DNA of 64,000 nucleotides from Luteirhabdus pelagi (GCF_016827595.1 NZ_JAECMS010000004.1:283060-347059); one strand, 5' to 3'. Shown: positions 41,450-51,749, counted from the stretch's first letter. Notes: generated from the sequence alone by a model not told the origin. Numbers and translations: made by a program.

Positions 41450-42991
41450 ATGCCAATCCCCATTGTAAATTCGATTGCCTCATGGTTTCTTAAGAAGCGG
41501 TTTCACCAAATAGACCTCTTCTTAAAGTATCCTGTGGAAGTACAGCAAGAATTGCTGATGAGTTTACTTCAGAAGGCGAAAAACACGGAAATTGGCAAAC
41601 AATACGACTTCGACTCCATTTCAAGCTATGAAACCTTTGCCGAACGTGTACCGGTGACTACCTATGAAGACAACGAAGCGCGCATTGAACGGGCACGTCG
41701 AGGAGAATCGAATATCTTTTGGCCGAAACCTATCAAGTGGTTTGCGAAAAGCAGTGGCACCACCAACAGCAAAAGTAAGTTTATTCCCGTAAGTGAAGAA
41801 TCGCTTGAGAATTGCCATTATGCGGCGAGCAAGGACTTATTGTGCATGTATTTGAGCAACAATCCAGATTCGCAATTGTTCGTAGGGAAAGGATTGCGAT
41901 TAGGAGGAAGTAAGGAGCTGTATCGCGATAATGGAACCGTTTATGGAGATCTCTCCGCTATTTTGATAGACAATATGCCGTTTTGGGCAGAATTCAGCAG
42001 TACGCCGAGCAATGAAATTTCCTTGATGGGTGATTGGGAAACGAAGCTACAGGCAATCGTAAATGAAACGATTTGGGAGAATGTGACGAGCTTGGCAGGT
42101 GTGCCTTCTTGGATGTTGGTGTTGCTGAATGCCGTCGTGGAGACCACTGGAAAAGAATCTTTATTTGAAATTTGGCCGAATCTAGAAGTGTACTTTCATG
42201 GAGGCGTCAGTTTTGAACCCTATCGCGAACAATACAACAAGTTATTACCGAAGGAAACTTTCAGGTATTATGAAATTTACAATGCCTCGGAAGGCTTCTT
42301 CGCCATTCAGGACCAAAACAGTAGCACCGAATTGCTGCTGATGCTGGATTACGGGATCTTCTACGAGTTTATTCCGATGGATCACTATGGTACTTCCGAA
42401 GAGAAGATTATTCCGTTGAGTGAAGTGGAAGTAGGAAAAAACTATGCTATAGTTATCACGACCAATGCTGGCTTATGGCGATATAAAATTGGGGATACCG
42501 TTCGCTTCACCTCTATTAGTCCGTACCGTATAAAAGTAACCGGTCGGACGAAACACCATATCAATGCTTTTGGTGAAGAGTTAATTATCGAAAATGCGGA
42601 AGCAGCCCTTCGTAAAACCACTGAACTTACCCAGACCGAAATTGTGGATTATACGGCGGCTCCAATTTTTATGGAAGGGAAAGAAAAAGGAGCCCACGAG
42701 TGGATTATAGAATTTAAAACGCCCCCTAAGGATTTCGACTTCTTTTCAAAATTATTGGATAAATCGTTACAGGAAGTCAATAGCGATTATGAAGCGAAAC
42801 GCTACAACAATACAACGCTAAGAGCTCCAACGATTCACTGTGCAAGACACCAATTATTTTACGATTGGTTGAAGAATAAAAATAAACTTGGAGGGCAGCA
42901 TAAAGTACCGCGATTGAGCAATTCTCGTCACTATGTCGAGGAACTACTCTCCTTGAATATTGAAAATGAAAAACATTCCAACCGAGCGTAA
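41450..42991 (+). CDS. GH3-family acyl-adenylate-forming protein
   Basis: A 513-residue protein of the GH3 auxin-responsive-promoter family, part of the ANL (firefly luciferase) superfamily. The ATP-binding loop is SSGTTNSKSKFIP (about 101-113); YEIYNASEGFFAIQD and WRYKIGDTVRFT are further family motifs. Plant members join amino acids to hormones; bacterial members have unknown acid and amine substrates. Full length, transcribed alone. Confidence 0.92.
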   Translation: MPIPIVNSIASWFLKKRFHQIDLFLKYPVEVQQELLMSLLQKAKNTEIGKQYDFDSISSYETFAERVPVTTYEDNEARIERARRGESNIFWPKPIKWFAKSSGTTNSKSKFIPVSEESLENCHYAASKDLLCMYLSNNPDSQLFVGKGLRLGGSKELYRDNGTVYGDLSAILIDNMPFWAEFSSTPSNEISLMGDWETKLQAIVNETIWENVTSLAGVPSWMLVLLNAVVETTGKESLFEIWPNLEVYFHGGVSFEPYREQYNKLLPKETFRYYEIYNASEGFFAIQDQNSSTELLLMLDYGIFYEFIPMDHYGTSEEKIIPLSEVEVGKNYAIVITTNAGLWRYKIGDTVRFTSISPYRIKVTGRTKHHINAFGEELIIENAEAALRKTTELTQTEIVDYTAAPIFMEGKEKGAHEWIIEFKTPPKDFDFFSKLLDKSLQEVNSDYEAKRYNNTTLRAPTIHCARHQLFYDWLKNKNKLGGQHKVPRLSNSRHYVEELLSLNIENEKHSNRA

Positions 42992-43126
42992 TCCTTCATT
43001 TGATTAAAGTAATACGGACGCTACTACTCTCTTAAAAACGTAAAAATTCGTTTAGAAATCGACGAATTTTGCGCTTCATCGAAGAAGTTTCACTTCACCG
43101 AATATCCATTACATTCAACTAATAAT

Positions 43127-43158
43127 TTTGGTAGTACTTTTCTTACCCAATACTTTTG
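43127..43158 (+). promoter_or_regulatory. Promoter with -33 TTTG and -7 TACTTTTG
   Basis: TTTG at 43127-43130 and TACTTTTG at 43151-43158 are separated by 20 bases, a good match to the Bacteroidota sigma-A promoter. The start codon of the small lipoprotein follows at 43177. Confidence 0.65.
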
Positions 43159-43176
43159 AAGTATAAATTTGGGGCA

Positions 43177-43356
43177 ATGAAAAAATTAATCATCTTAGTA
43201 CTTGGGGCTGGACTTCTATTTACCACCTCTTGTGCAACTTCACAAAAAACACAATCGGAGAGCGACCTTGCAGGCTATACCTTAAAGAACAAAAAGGAGC
43301 TTATGAAGCAAAAAATCGCACCGCAAAAAAAGAAAACGTTTGTCGCCACGCCATAA
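43177..43356 (+). CDS. Small lipoprotein, basic tail
   Basis: From the ATG at 43177 the product is 59 residues: lipoprotein signal MKKLIILVLGAGLLFTTSC, then a short polar segment and a Lys-rich end (KQKIAPQKKKTFVATP). An upstream in-frame ATG at 43156 is inside the promoter box and cannot be used. No family recognised; the strong promoter and terminator suggest it is an abundant transcript. Confidence 0.65.
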   Translation: MKKLIILVLGAGLLFTTSCATSQKTQSESDLAGYTLKNKKELMKQKIAPQKKKTFVATP

Positions 43357-43390
43357 GCGCAACCGTTTTTAGTTTAGTTAAGTTAGATTA

Positions 43391-43421
43391 AAAAAACCCT
43401 GATAGCAATATCAGGGTTTTT
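43391..43421. terminator. Bidirectional terminator
   Basis: AAACCCTGATA / TATCAGGGTTT with loop GCAA and A/T runs on both sides. It ends the small lipoprotein gene on the plus strand and clpX on the minus strand. Confidence 0.85.
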
Positions 43422-43450
43422 ATTTTATAAGAAAGTAGATGTGCAATCCT

Positions 43451-44698
43451 TTATGAGACCGCCTTCAATTTTTTGATTGTAGACTTACTCAGTTTTTCTT
43501 CGGCGTAGGATTTCGTTACATGCAGTTTATTCTCTTCCGTACCTGGCAATTCGAACATGGCATCGGTTAACACTGCTTCACACAACGACCGAAGGCCACG
43601 AGCGCCTAACTTATATTCAATGGCTTGTTCTACGATGAAATCTAGCGCTTCCTCAGTAATCACCAATTCGATTTCATCCATCTCAAACAGCTTTTTATAC
43701 TGCTTTATAATCGCATTCTTCGGCTCGGTAAGGATGGCGCGAAGCGTTCCCTTATCCAATGGATTCATATAAGTAAGGACTGGGAGACGACCGATGATCT
43801 CAGGAATTAGTCCATAATCCTTTAGGTCGCGCGGAATGATATACTTCAACATATTATCACGCTCCATGGTATCAGTTTTCTTAGAAGCGCTAAAACCAAC
43901 CGTTTGCATATTTAATCGCTTGGAGATATGCTTATCGATACCATCGAAAGCACCACCAGCAATAAATAAAATATTCTCGGTATTTACTTCGATAAACTTC
44001 TGGTCGGGATGCTTTCTACCTCCCTTAGGCGGTACATTCACCGTTGTACCTTCCAATAATTTCAATAAGGCCTGCTGCACTCCTTCCCCACTTACATCGC
44101 GTGTAATGGAAGGGTTATCGCTCTTACGGGCAATCTTATCGATTTCATCGATAAATACGATTCCATTTTGCGCCTTTTCAACATTATAATCGGCTGCCTG
44201 GAGCAATCGGGTAAGAATGCTTTCTACGTCTTCTCCTACATAACCGGCTTCGGTAAGTACGGTAGCATCTACCAACGCAATTGGCACATTCAGCATACGC
44301 GCGATGGTTTTGGCTACCAACGTTTTACCAGTACCCGTTTGCCCAACCATGATGATGTTACTCTTTTGAATTTCAATTTCATCATCACTTTTTGGCTGTA
44401 GCAATCGCTTGTAGTGGTTATAGACCGCTACCGACATCACTTTTTTGGTATGTTCCTGTCCGATTACATAATCGTCCAAAAACTCCTTGATGCTTTTTGG
44501 CTTTTTTAGGATAAGTTCTTTGGAGAGTTCGCTGTTCGTACTATGCAATGCCTCTTCTACCACAATTCCGTGCGCCTGTTCAATACAGCGATCACAGATA
44601 TGGGCATCCAGGCCTGCAATAAGCAAGTTGGTTTCGGCTTTTTTACGGCCGCAAAAGGAACATTCCAAATCTTCTTTAGGCATAGTTTCTTTTTTCAA
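43451..44698 (-). CDS. clpX: ClpX ATPase subunit of ClpXP
   Basis: A 415-residue AAA+ unfoldase. The N-terminal zinc finger has C13, C16, C35 and C38. The ATPase has Walker A GQTGTGKT, Walker [11 protein letters not shown], pore loop GYVGED and the sensor region [12 protein letters not shown]. It unfolds tagged proteins and feeds them to ClpP, whose gene precedes it by 7 bases. Confidence 0.98.
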   Translation of the reverse strand: MKKETMPKEDLECSFCGRKKAETNLLIAGLDAHICDRCIEQAHGIVVEEALHSTNSELSKELILKKPKSIKEFLDDYVIGQEHTKKVMSVAVYNHYKRLLQPKSDDEIEIQKSNIIMVGQTGTGKTLVAKTIARMLNVPIALVDATVLTEAGYVGEDVESILTRLLQAADYNVEKAQNGIVFIDEIDKIARKSDNPSITRDVSGEGVQQALLKLLEGTTVNVPPKGGRKHPDQKFIEVNTENILFIAGGAFDGIDKHISKRLNMQTVGFSASKKTDTMERDNMLKYIIPRDLKDYGLIPEIIGRLPVLTYMNPLDKGTLRAILTEPKNAIIKQYKKLFEMDEIELVITEEALDFIVEQAIEYKLGARGLRSLCEAVLTDAMFELPGTEENKLHVTKSYAEEKLSKSTIKKLKAVS

Positions 44699-44705
44699 TC
44701 ATTCA

Positions 44706-45380
44706 TTATTCTCGTGAAAGCACCTCGTCGATCATTCCGTATTCCAAGGCTTTCTCCGCTTTCATCCAATAATCGCGGTCGCTGTCTTCGTATACTTTTT
44801 CGTACGTCTGACCGCTATGTTTGGCAATAATTTTATACAATTCCTCCTTTAGGGTAATGATTTCGCGAGCGGTAATTTCGATATCGCTAGCTTGTCCTTG
44901 AGCACCTCCCAAGGGTTGATGAATCATAACACGGCTATGTGTTAATCCGCTTCGCTTCCCTTTTTCACCTGCACATAGTAAAACAGCTGCCATTGAGGCC
45001 GCCATTCCGGTACAGATGGTTGCCACGTCCGGCTTGATAAACTGCATGGTATCATAAATACCCAAACCGGCATATACGCTTCCGCCAGGGGAATTGATAT
45101 ATATTTGAATATCTTTTGAAGAATCGGTACTTGCCAAAAACAATAGCTGAGCCTGTACAATATTGGCCACCTGATCGCTAATGCCAGTACCTAGAAAAAT
45201 GATACGGTCCATCATTAAACGTGAAAACACGTCCATGGCCACAGCATTCATTTGGCGTTCTTCAATAATATTTGGAGTAAGGCCTACCGGATACATACTA
45301 CTGATAATCTTATCGTAGTACATTCCGTTGATGCCTTGGTCCTTAGTTGCAAAGTCTTTAAACTCTTTAGTGTAATCCAT
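44706..45380 (-). CDS. clpP: ClpP proteolytic subunit
   Basis: A 224-residue serine protease that forms the tetradecameric chamber of ClpXP. Catalytic S129 (CTGMAASMAA) and H154 (MIHQPLGG) are present. The N-terminus is about 25 residues longer than in E. coli, which is usual in this group. Order tig-clpP-clpX is conserved across bacteria. Confidence 0.98.
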   Translation of the reverse strand: MDYTKEFKDFATKDQGINGMYYDKIISSMYPVGLTPNIIEERQMNAVAMDVFSRLMMDRIIFLGTGISDQVANIVQAQLLFLASTDSSKDIQIYINSPGGSVYAGLGIYDTMQFIKPDVATICTGMAASMAAVLLCAGEKGKRSGLTHSRVMIHQPLGGAQGQASDIEITAREIITLKEELYKIIAKHSGQTYEKVYEDSDRDYWMKAEKALEYGMIDEVLSRE

Positions 45381-45443
45381 ATAGGTAAAACAGTTTTCTA
45401 TGGGTTCAAAAATCGAACTCTAAAGATACCTATTTTTAGTATG

Positions 45444-46769
45444 CTATTGGTAAGCTTCCTTGATGAAAGCTTCGTAGGTAATCTCCTTTTCCTTCAAATT
45501 TGCGTTTTCCTTGAAATGATCGAGCATTTTCTGCGTATTCAACTGCTCGCTCATACGCTTCACTTCTTCTTCATTGGAAAGAATTCGTGCAGAAATACCA
45601 TCCAATTCCTCATCAGATGGATTTGCATTCCCAAACTGAGCCATTTGCGCCTTGATCATATTCTTGGCGTGGCCTTTCAGCTCATCGAACGTTACTTGAA
45701 GATTTTCGTTTTCGGAACGAAGTTTTCCTTCTATCAATTGATAACGAAGTCCTTTTTCGCTTCGTTCGTATTCTTTTTTAGCTTCTTCTTCTGTCATAGG
45801 TTCGTCTGAAGAAGATTGAATCCAACGGACTAAAAATTCATCTGGTAAATCAAATTTTGTCGAATCGATTAGGGTATCGACGACATCATTCAATAGCTTT
45901 TGGTCGCTTTGCTGCATAAATTGTCCTTCGGCGTCTTCCTTGATCTTCTCGCGAAGTTCTTTTTCTGAAGTCACATTTCCTTCGCCAAACAACTTATCGA
46001 ACAACTCTTGGTTCATTTCGGCCAATTCGCGTTGATTTACTTCTTCTATAGTGAAGTCTACCTCGATATCCAACCCGTGTGCATCATCATGTGAAACACC
46101 CAAATATCGTTGGTTGTCATGGTCATCCTTAAACATACCCTTTGTCTTCAAGGTAACTGTATCACCAGGCTTTGCTCCTAACAACGCGTCTTTTTGCTTT
46201 TTGCCTTTAAGGTCTTCAAGTGAAATGGTCGTTTTTTTGTCAACTCCCTTTTCTTCATTCTTGAAAGTACCAGTTACCTCATCACCTTTTTCAACCTCTT
46301 TCTTGTTAATCAGTTTTCCGTATTGCTTGCGAATCGACTTCACTTGGTTGTCGATCATCTTATCGTCTGCTACGATTTTGTAGCGGGTTATCGGCTTTTT
46401 GGTTTTCACCTCCACCTCAAATTCAGGGGCTAACCCTAAATCGAATTCAAATGAAAAATTCTCAGTACTCCAATCGACTTCTTTATCATTTTTGGGAAGT
46501 GGGTTCCCGAGAACATCCAATTTTTCCTCTGTAAGGAAATTGTGAAGTTTTTCTTGAAGCAATTTGTTCACTTCCTCCACCAATACTGCGGTGCCATATT
46601 GTTTCTTCACCAAGCCCATAGGCACATGCCCTTTTCTAAAGCCTGGAATATTAGCGTTTTTTCGATAGTTTTTTAGGATACCGTCTACTTTATCGGCATA
46701 GTCCTCTTTTGAAATTTCTACTGTTACCACAGCGTTCAAGTCGTCAATTTTTTTCTTTGTAATATTCAT
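45444..46769 (-). CDS. tig: Trigger factor
   Basis: A 441-residue ribosome-bound chaperone. N-terminal ribosome-binding domain with IPGFRKGHVPMGLVKKQYG (residues 42-60), a divergent PPIase-like domain (about 150-240), and a helical C-terminal arm domain. The PPIase active-site pattern is poorly kept, as in other Bacteroidota. It starts the tig-clpP-clpX row and has a promoter with both boxes upstream. Confidence 0.95.
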   Translation of the reverse strand: MNITKKKIDDLNAVVTVEISKEDYADKVDGILKNYRKNANIPGFRKGHVPMGLVKKQYGTAVLVEEVNKLLQEKLHNFLTEEKLDVLGNPLPKNDKEVDWSTENFSFEFDLGLAPEFEVEVKTKKPITRYKIVADDKMIDNQVKSIRKQYGKLINKKEVEKGDEVTGTFKNEEKGVDKKTTISLEDLKGKKQKDALLGAKPGDTVTLKTKGMFKDDHDNQRYLGVSHDDAHGLDIEVDFTIEEVNQRELAEMNQELFDKLFGEGNVTSEKELREKIKEDAEGQFMQQSDQKLLNDVVDTLIDSTKFDLPDEFLVRWIQSSSDEPMTEEEAKKEYERSEKGLRYQLIEGKLRSENENLQVTFDELKGHAKNMIKAQMAQFGNANPSDEELDGISARILSNEEEVKRMSEQLNTQKMLDHFKENANLKEKEITYEAFIKEAYQ

Positions 46770-46818
46770 CTGTTCCTGAAAGTTTTCGCTTCTACCCCCG
46801 TTTCGCCGAAGGCGGGTG

Positions 46819-46850
46819 CAAAATTACGATAATTTAGGCAACTCGACAAA
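46819..46850 (-). promoter_or_regulatory. Promoter of tig (TTTG -33, TAATTTTG -7)
   Basis: On the minus strand TTTG (46847-46850) and TAATTTTG (46819-46826) are 20 bases apart, matching the Bacteroidota consensus. The leader that follows holds a GC-rich hairpin around CGCCTTCGGCG, unusual in this AT-rich intergenic DNA. Confidence 0.65.
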
Positions 46851-46875
46851 TAGTATCGACTTGTATAACAGCGGC

Positions 46876-47220
46876 TTATTTTTTATCGTCTAACAGCGAG
46901 TATAGAATCGATTGCAGGATAGACAAGAGCAAACTGAATAACAGTGCCCACCAAATATTTGACACATCGAAACTGCCGATGAAATAATCTGCCATCATGA
47001 TGATGAAAGCATTTATAAAGAGCAGGAATATCCCTAGGGTTAGTATGGTTACGGGTAACGTTAAAATTACAAGAATTGGCTTAACTATAAAACGAAGTAA
47101 AGCAATGACGATTGCCACAATAATGGCAGACACATACCCTTCAACAGCTACACCCGGTAAAATTTTGGCTAAAATAACCACAGCAAGTGCCGTGAGAAGA
47201 ATTTTCAGAATCGATTTCAT
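46876..47220 (-). CDS. Phage-holin-4_2-type membrane protein
   Basis: The ATG at 47220 gives 114 residues and begins directly with the first helix (MKSILKILLTALAVVILAKI). Four membrane helices and the motif LLRFIVKPILVILTLPVTILTLGIF cut to its key part, RFIVKPIL, are typical of the family widespread outside phages. Function unknown; no lysis genes are nearby, so a phage origin is unlikely. Confidence 0.85.
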   Translation of the reverse strand: MKSILKILLTALAVVILAKILPGVAVEGYVSAIIVAIVIALLRFIVKPILVILTLPVTILTLGIFLLFINAFIIMMADYFIGSFDVSNIWWALLFSLLLSILQSILYSLLDDKK

Positions 47221-47255
47221 AACAAATAGGTTTTGATTGTTCATTACAAGGTATA

Positions 47256-47284
47256 AAAAAACCGCTTGGATTTTTCCAAGCGGC
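47256..47284 (-). terminator. Terminator after the SGNH gene
   Basis: CCGCTTGGA and TCCAAGCGG pair around a short loop, followed on the minus strand by a run of T. It lies 29 bases after the SGNH lipoprotein stop. Confidence 0.85.
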
Positions 47285-47312
47285 TTCTTAATTCTTAAAA
47301 TAGTGATCCTAT

Positions 47313-48845
47313 TTACTGCGCTACGTCGTTGCTAGCTGTAAATGTCGGATAGTTTCCAATATCAACGCCAGGGATTGTTGAACCATATCTTTCGTTGATA
47401 GCTTCAATAATGGCATTGGCTGTAAAGGCATATCCTCTCGGTGTTGGGTGAACCCCATCTAAAGAGAATGCTCCACCTGAAACAAAAGTAGAGGTTAGTA
47501 AACCACCATTATAAGGCACACCAGTATCGGCAACTTGAGCTAAAGCGGTTCTAGCATCTACAAACGCCAATCCGTTTGCATTTGCAAGACCTTCGATAGT
47601 TGCGTTATATGCAGCAGATGCAGTAGCAACACGTTCTTGCTCTACCGCAGATAATACAAATTGCTCACCAAGCGGAACTCCAACACCAACGATTGAAGTT
47701 GGGTCGTTAGGATCTGCTTGCGAACCTAAAACACTGGAGGCGGTAAGAACAATCAAATCTGAATCGTTTGCTTGACGCAACTGCCCAAGCAATGCTGCTT
47801 GTTCGGGCGGCAAGAACCCTTCCAGGATCGCTGTAACATCTGTAAGATCATCGTCGGTTACGATTGGATAATTCTGACCTTCCTGAAAGTTGATCATTCT
47901 CGCATTGGCTTCCTCTTGGGTAATAATTCCATTAGCCACCAATAATGGCAACGCTTGCGTATTATACAATCCGAATTGTTGGTTCAACGCTGCTGCAGTT
48001 GCAGCATCCAATGGAATGGCACGCAACGGAACAGTAGTAAAGAAAGGAATGGAGGTTACATCCGGAATATTGATAAGCACACCATCTGCACCGTTCGCCG
48101 TTAACGCATTCACCTGATCGTTATACACAGAAGCGAAAACCTGTGGATCTGTGATATCGTTTGAAGCATAGGTGGACGGATCTAAGTTTCCAGTTTGATC
48201 GACACCACTTCCTCCAGTGGTTGCATAGCCCAATACATCATTGTTTCCAATCCAAAGACTGAAAAAAGTATAATTCTGGGAAGTTGCATCACCGATAACG
48301 GTGGCCGATTCGCTCGTTGCAATTCTAGCAAAATATGGATTTGACAGTCCTTGTGGCACTCCTGCCACGCTACCATATCCTGGAGCCACTAAATGAAAGC
48401 TCTTTGCTCCCGGAATACCCATATTGTTGAACGGCCCTGTAGGGCTCGTTGTAATTTCTGTGGTTGGTTGCCCAGCCAATACTTGTGGCCCTAGAGCACC
48501 ATCAGCACCTGGCCCTAGAACCAAACGGTTTGGTGCTACTTGGGTACCATTTAATAATAATCCTCCCAAATTATCGGCCATCAGCGGTTGGGTGAATTCA
48601 CCACCTCCAACTAGCTCAAATTGACCAGCCATAATATTAGGGTAGGAGTTTTGCTGTCCGGTAATGTATAAGGCATTATCTGCATATCCTGCTGTTAGGG
48701 AATTCCCTACCGATACATATTGTGAAAAGTCGGCTTCACCACTATCGTAAAACCCCTCTTCGTTCACTGGGTTCTCGAATTCAGCCTCACAGCTTACAAA
48801 GCCGATGGCTAAAACACCCATTGTTATTTTTATAATATTTTTCAT
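47313..48845 (-). CDS. SGNH/GDSL hydrolase lipoprotein
   Basis: A 510-residue exported esterase-like protein. The lipoprotein signal ends GFVSC (Cys19). Block I has VSVGNSLTAGYAD with the nucleophile Ser, block III has WIGNNDVLGYA, and block V has FSLDGVHPTPRGYAF with the catalytic Asp and His. Between them is a long Gly/Ala-rich insertion. The substrate is unknown, perhaps a lipid or acetylated glycan. It follows the FadL-type gene by 17 bases and is likely cotranscribed, a pairing often seen in Flavobacteriaceae. Confidence 0.9.
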   Translation of the reverse strand: MKNIIKITMGVLAIGFVSCEAEFENPVNEEGFYDSGEADFSQYVSVGNSLTAGYADNALYITGQQNSYPNIMAGQFELVGGGEFTQPLMADNLGGLLLNGTQVAPNRLVLGPGADGALGPQVLAGQPTTEITTSPTGPFNNMGIPGAKSFHLVAPGYGSVAGVPQGLSNPYFARIATSESATVIGDATSQNYTFFSLWIGNNDVLGYATTGGSGVDQTGNLDPSTYASNDITDPQVFASVYNDQVNALTANGADGVLINIPDVTSIPFFTTVPLRAIPLDAATAAALNQQFGLYNTQALPLLVANGIITQEEANARMINFQEGQNYPIVTDDDLTDVTAILEGFLPPEQAALLGQLRQANDSDLIVLTASSVLGSQADPNDPTSIVGVGVPLGEQFVLSAVEQERVATASAAYNATIEGLANANGLAFVDARTALAQVADTGVPYNGGLLTSTFVSGGAFSLDGVHPTPRGYAFTANAIIEAINERYGSTIPGVDIGNYPTFTASNDVAQ

Positions 48846-48862
48846 TATTTGAATTTTTTCTT

Positions 48863-50125
48863 TTACAATTTATAGGTAATTCCCAATCCAGGTACAAAAG
48901 CGTTCGATTTGTACGTACCTGCAAATGGCGCTTGTCCACCTGTAATCAGGTCATTGTACGGATCGTATGAAGCGTCCACCTCCTTAAAGTGAAGGTATAA
49001 AAACGAGGCATCTACTTGGAAGTGATCCCCGATATTTACGGTAAGACCTGCTGTATAACCATTACTGTCATTACGAGGCGTTTCCGGAGCGAAGAACCCT
49101 GCTTGTACTGGAGATTCATCAAAGTAGTATCCTGCGCGTAAGGTGAACATTTGCGTAGCTTGATACTCTAGACCGAAGCGATAGGTAGAAGCGTTCTTAT
49201 AATTTCGAGGGTTTACTGAATCTGGAATCCCCGTCTCATCGTCGAAGTCGATTACCAAAGCTTCATATACATCCCAAAAAGCTCGGTTGTAATCGAAAGC
49301 GAACATCCACTTCTCGCAGAACTTATAGCTAAGACCAACACTAAGTTCCGCAGGTAGCGGTAGTGAAGCATCTATTCCAACAGTACCATTTGTGAATGGT
49401 AATATTGGAGAATTCGGAATATTCTCGAATGTAGCATCGCCATCTTCGGCTTCCAAAATGATTTCGGAGCGATAGGTAGCACCAATTCTAAAGTTTTCAG
49501 TTGGCGAGAATAAGGTACTTACAGTCCATCCCCAATTGGTCACGCCAGAAGCATCGATGGTTACTTCACTTCTATTTCCATCTAAATCGGTAAGTGAACG
49601 GGAAAGGTTTCTGTTGAAATTTACAGATCCCGTTACATAAATCGGTCCACCACCAAAGCTCAGCTTATCATTCACTTTTATAGAAACAGTAGGCTGAATG
49701 TAGATCGCCTGAAGATCGATATTATTTACCAAATGCGATCCTGCCCAATCGTCTTCATATTCTACTGTACTACCATACGGTGTATACACACCAAGGCCAA
49801 CAGACAACCAGTCTGTCGCTTTATAGGAAAGATATGCGTATAACGGCGTCCCCATCGGGCTATCCGTTTCGGCAAAGGCTCCAGTATTTTCATTTTGATA
49901 CGAAACGTTCGAGAATACCCCGCTTGCGCCAACAGAAGCCGTAAAGCGACTTTCGAGGTATACCATACTTGCGGGATTAAAGAATACAGACTCGCTGCTT
50001 ACAACAGCGACTCCGGTATGCCCCATGGCTAGCGATTTCTGCCCTTGCAGACTCACGCGGTAGCCCCCGGCATACATTATTGCCGTAGCCATAGCAAACA
50101 CGGCAACCAGTAATACTTTTTTCAT
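48863..50125 (-). CDS. OmpP1/FadL/TodX-type outer-membrane channel
   Basis: A 420-residue beta-barrel with signal peptide (about 1-19, MKKVLLVAVFAMATAIMYAG). The N-terminal hatch-like region shows KSLAMGHTGVAVVSSESVFFNPA, the FadL family mark with the NPA motif. The barrel ends PGLGITYKL with a C-terminal hydrophobic residue. FadL-type channels let hydrophobic compounds such as fatty acids cross the outer membrane. With the SGNH lipoprotein downstream, the pair may release and import lipid products. Confidence 0.93.
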   Translation of the reverse strand: MKKVLLVAVFAMATAIMYAGGYRVSLQGQKSLAMGHTGVAVVSSESVFFNPASMVYLESRFTASVGASGVFSNVSYQNENTGAFAETDSPMGTPLYAYLSYKATDWLSVGLGVYTPYGSTVEYEDDWAGSHLVNNIDLQAIYIQPTVSIKVNDKLSFGGGPIYVTGSVNFNRNLSRSLTDLDGNRSEVTIDASGVTNWGWTVSTLFSPTENFRIGATYRSEIILEAEDGDATFENIPNSPILPFTNGTVGIDASLPLPAELSVGLSYKFCEKWMFAFDYNRAFWDVYEALVIDFDDETGIPDSVNPRNYKNASTYRFGLEYQATQMFTLRAGYYFDESPVQAGFFAPETPRNDSNGYTAGLTVNIGDHFQVDASFLYLHFKEVDASYDPYNDLITGGQAPFAGTYKSNAFVPGLGITYKL

Positions 50126-50226
50126 AATAGGATTGTTAAGGTTACTTTAGGATTTGTTATAAATGTATGCTTTTTATTACGATACCCGTATTTATTATGC
50201 ATACATAATATTTTTCTTTTACAATG

Positions 50227-50985
50227 TTATAAAAATTTCATAACATTTTGGTGAAATTCGCTTGGATTTTCAGCGTGCAGCCAATGGCCCGCTTTTGAAA
50301 TCGTTACGATTTCAGCCTTTGGAAAATGTTTCTTGATCACAATTTCATCCATAGGGACAATATAACCACTTTTAGCGCCTTTCAGAAAAAGAGTGTCGCC
50401 CTCGAAGGTAGCATCATTCGGCAAGGCTATCCCCACTTCCTCAATATTCTTTGTAAGGACGGGCAAGTTCATTCGCAGCGCGAGTTTTCCTTTTTCCTTC
50501 CAATAAAGGTTCTTCAACAGAAAAAGGCGTACCCCTTGTTCTGCTATATATTCCGACAACTTTTCATCGGCCTCTTCCCGGGATTCGATCTCATCAAAAT
50601 CCAAGCTTGCTAATCCTTTCAGAATATCTTGATGATGTTGTGGATATGATTTCGGCGCAATATCGGCTACTAATAATTTGGCTACGTTTTTCGGATGCAT
50701 TGTGGCGTATTGCATAGCCGTTTTACCTCCCATGCTATGGCCAAGTAGCACTATATCTTTCAGTTCTTTCCGTTCACAGTACTCATGTAAGTCTTCAGCC
50801 ATCAAGCTATAACTAAAAGCATCGTCATGAAAGCTACGTCCATGATTCCGTTGATCTACCAAGTGCACCTCATACCCTTCCTTGGCGAATTTCTTTCCAA
50901 GCGTTTTCCAATTATCGCCCATCCCCAAAAAGCCATGGAGAATGATAAAAGGAGTTCCGTTACCAAATATTTGAGAGTGCAGCAT
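50227..50985 (-). CDS. Alpha/beta hydrolase (YbfF-like esterase)
   Basis: A 252-residue protein with the alpha/beta fold: oxyanion region HGFLGMGDNW, nucleophile elbow GHSMGGK (Ser near 98), Asp in the VPMDE region and a final His in AGHWLHAENP. It resembles the YbfF acyl-ester hydrolases; physiological substrate not known. It sits 1 base from pdxJ and is cotranscribed with it. Confidence 0.9.
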   Translation of the reverse strand: MLHSQIFGNGTPFIILHGFLGMGDNWKTLGKKFAKEGYEVHLVDQRNHGRSFHDDAFSYSLMAEDLHEYCERKELKDIVLLGHSMGGKTAMQYATMHPKNVAKLLVADIAPKSYPQHHQDILKGLASLDFDEIESREEADEKLSEYIAEQGVRLFLLKNLYWKEKGKLALRMNLPVLTKNIEEVGIALPNDATFEGDTLFLKGAKSGYIVPMDEIVIKKHFPKAEIVTISKAGHWLHAENPSEFHQNVMKFL

Positions 50986-50986
50986 A

Positions 50987-51700
50987 TTACTTCAGTTTTT
51001 CTAAATATTGGTGAATAACGTTCTCTAGACCTTGATAGATGGCTTCAGAAATAAGTGCATGTCCGATAGATACTTCGGCAAGGTGCGGTACATTCTTCTT
51101 AAAAAATTCGATGTTTTGTAATGAAAGGTCATGCCCAGCATTCACACCGAGATCTAATTGATGGGCAAGTTTAGCGCACTCCGCATAAGGAACTACTGCC
51201 TTTTCGTTGCCTTCCGCATATTGTTTTGCGAACGCCTCTGTATACAGTTCAATTCTATCGGTTCCAGTTTCCGCAGCACCTTCAACCATATCCAATTTTG
51301 GATCCACAAAAATTGAGGTTCGAATACCATTTCGCTTAAACTCTTCAATGACATCAACTAAATACTTCTTGTGTTTAACCGTATCCCACCCAGAATCAGA
51401 CGTAATGGCGTTCTCCGCATCTGGAACCAAGGTAACCTGCGTGGGCTTTACGGCCAGCACCAGCTCCATAAATTTATCGATCGGTTTTCCTTCTACATTG
51501 AATTCTGTCGTAATGATCGGATAAATGTCCCTCACGTCGGAATAGCGAATATGCCGCTCATCCGGTCGCGGATGCACCGTAACGCCGTGGGCCCCGAAAG
51601 CCTGCACATCCTTAGCCGCTTGCAGCACATTGGGAGAATCGCCCCCACGCGCATTTCGCAGGGTAGCTATCTTGTTTATATTAACGCTTAGTTTTGTCAT
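50987..51700 (-). CDS. pdxJ: Pyridoxine 5'-phosphate synthase
   Basis: A 237-residue TIM-barrel enzyme that condenses 1-deoxyxylulose 5-phosphate with 3-amino-2-oxopropyl phosphate to make PNP, the vitamin B6 precursor. Motifs: LSVNINKIATLRNARGG, HPRPDERHIRYSDV, TLVPDAENAITSDSGWD, GVNAGHDLSLQNI and EVSIGHALISEA. Full length. A TATTTTTG box (51720-51727, minus strand) lies 19 bases upstream. Confidence 0.97.
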   Translation of the reverse strand: MTKLSVNINKIATLRNARGGDSPNVLQAAKDVQAFGAHGVTVHPRPDERHIRYSDVRDIYPIITTEFNVEGKPIDKFMELVLAVKPTQVTLVPDAENAITSDSGWDTVKHKKYLVDVIEEFKRNGIRTSIFVDPKLDMVEGAAETGTDRIELYTEAFAKQYAEGNEKAVVPYAECAKLAHQLDLGVNAGHDLSLQNIEFFKKNVPHLAEVSIGHALISEAIYQGLENVIHQYLEKLK

Positions 51701-51749
51701 TTTTTTAGTTTAGAATTAACAAAAATACAAAGGCACAGCTAGCTTTTCC

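Noticed and set aside
46876..47220. Prophage remnant because of the holin-like protein
   Set aside because: The phage-holin-4_2 family is widespread in non-phage chromosomes; no other phage gene or att site is nearby.
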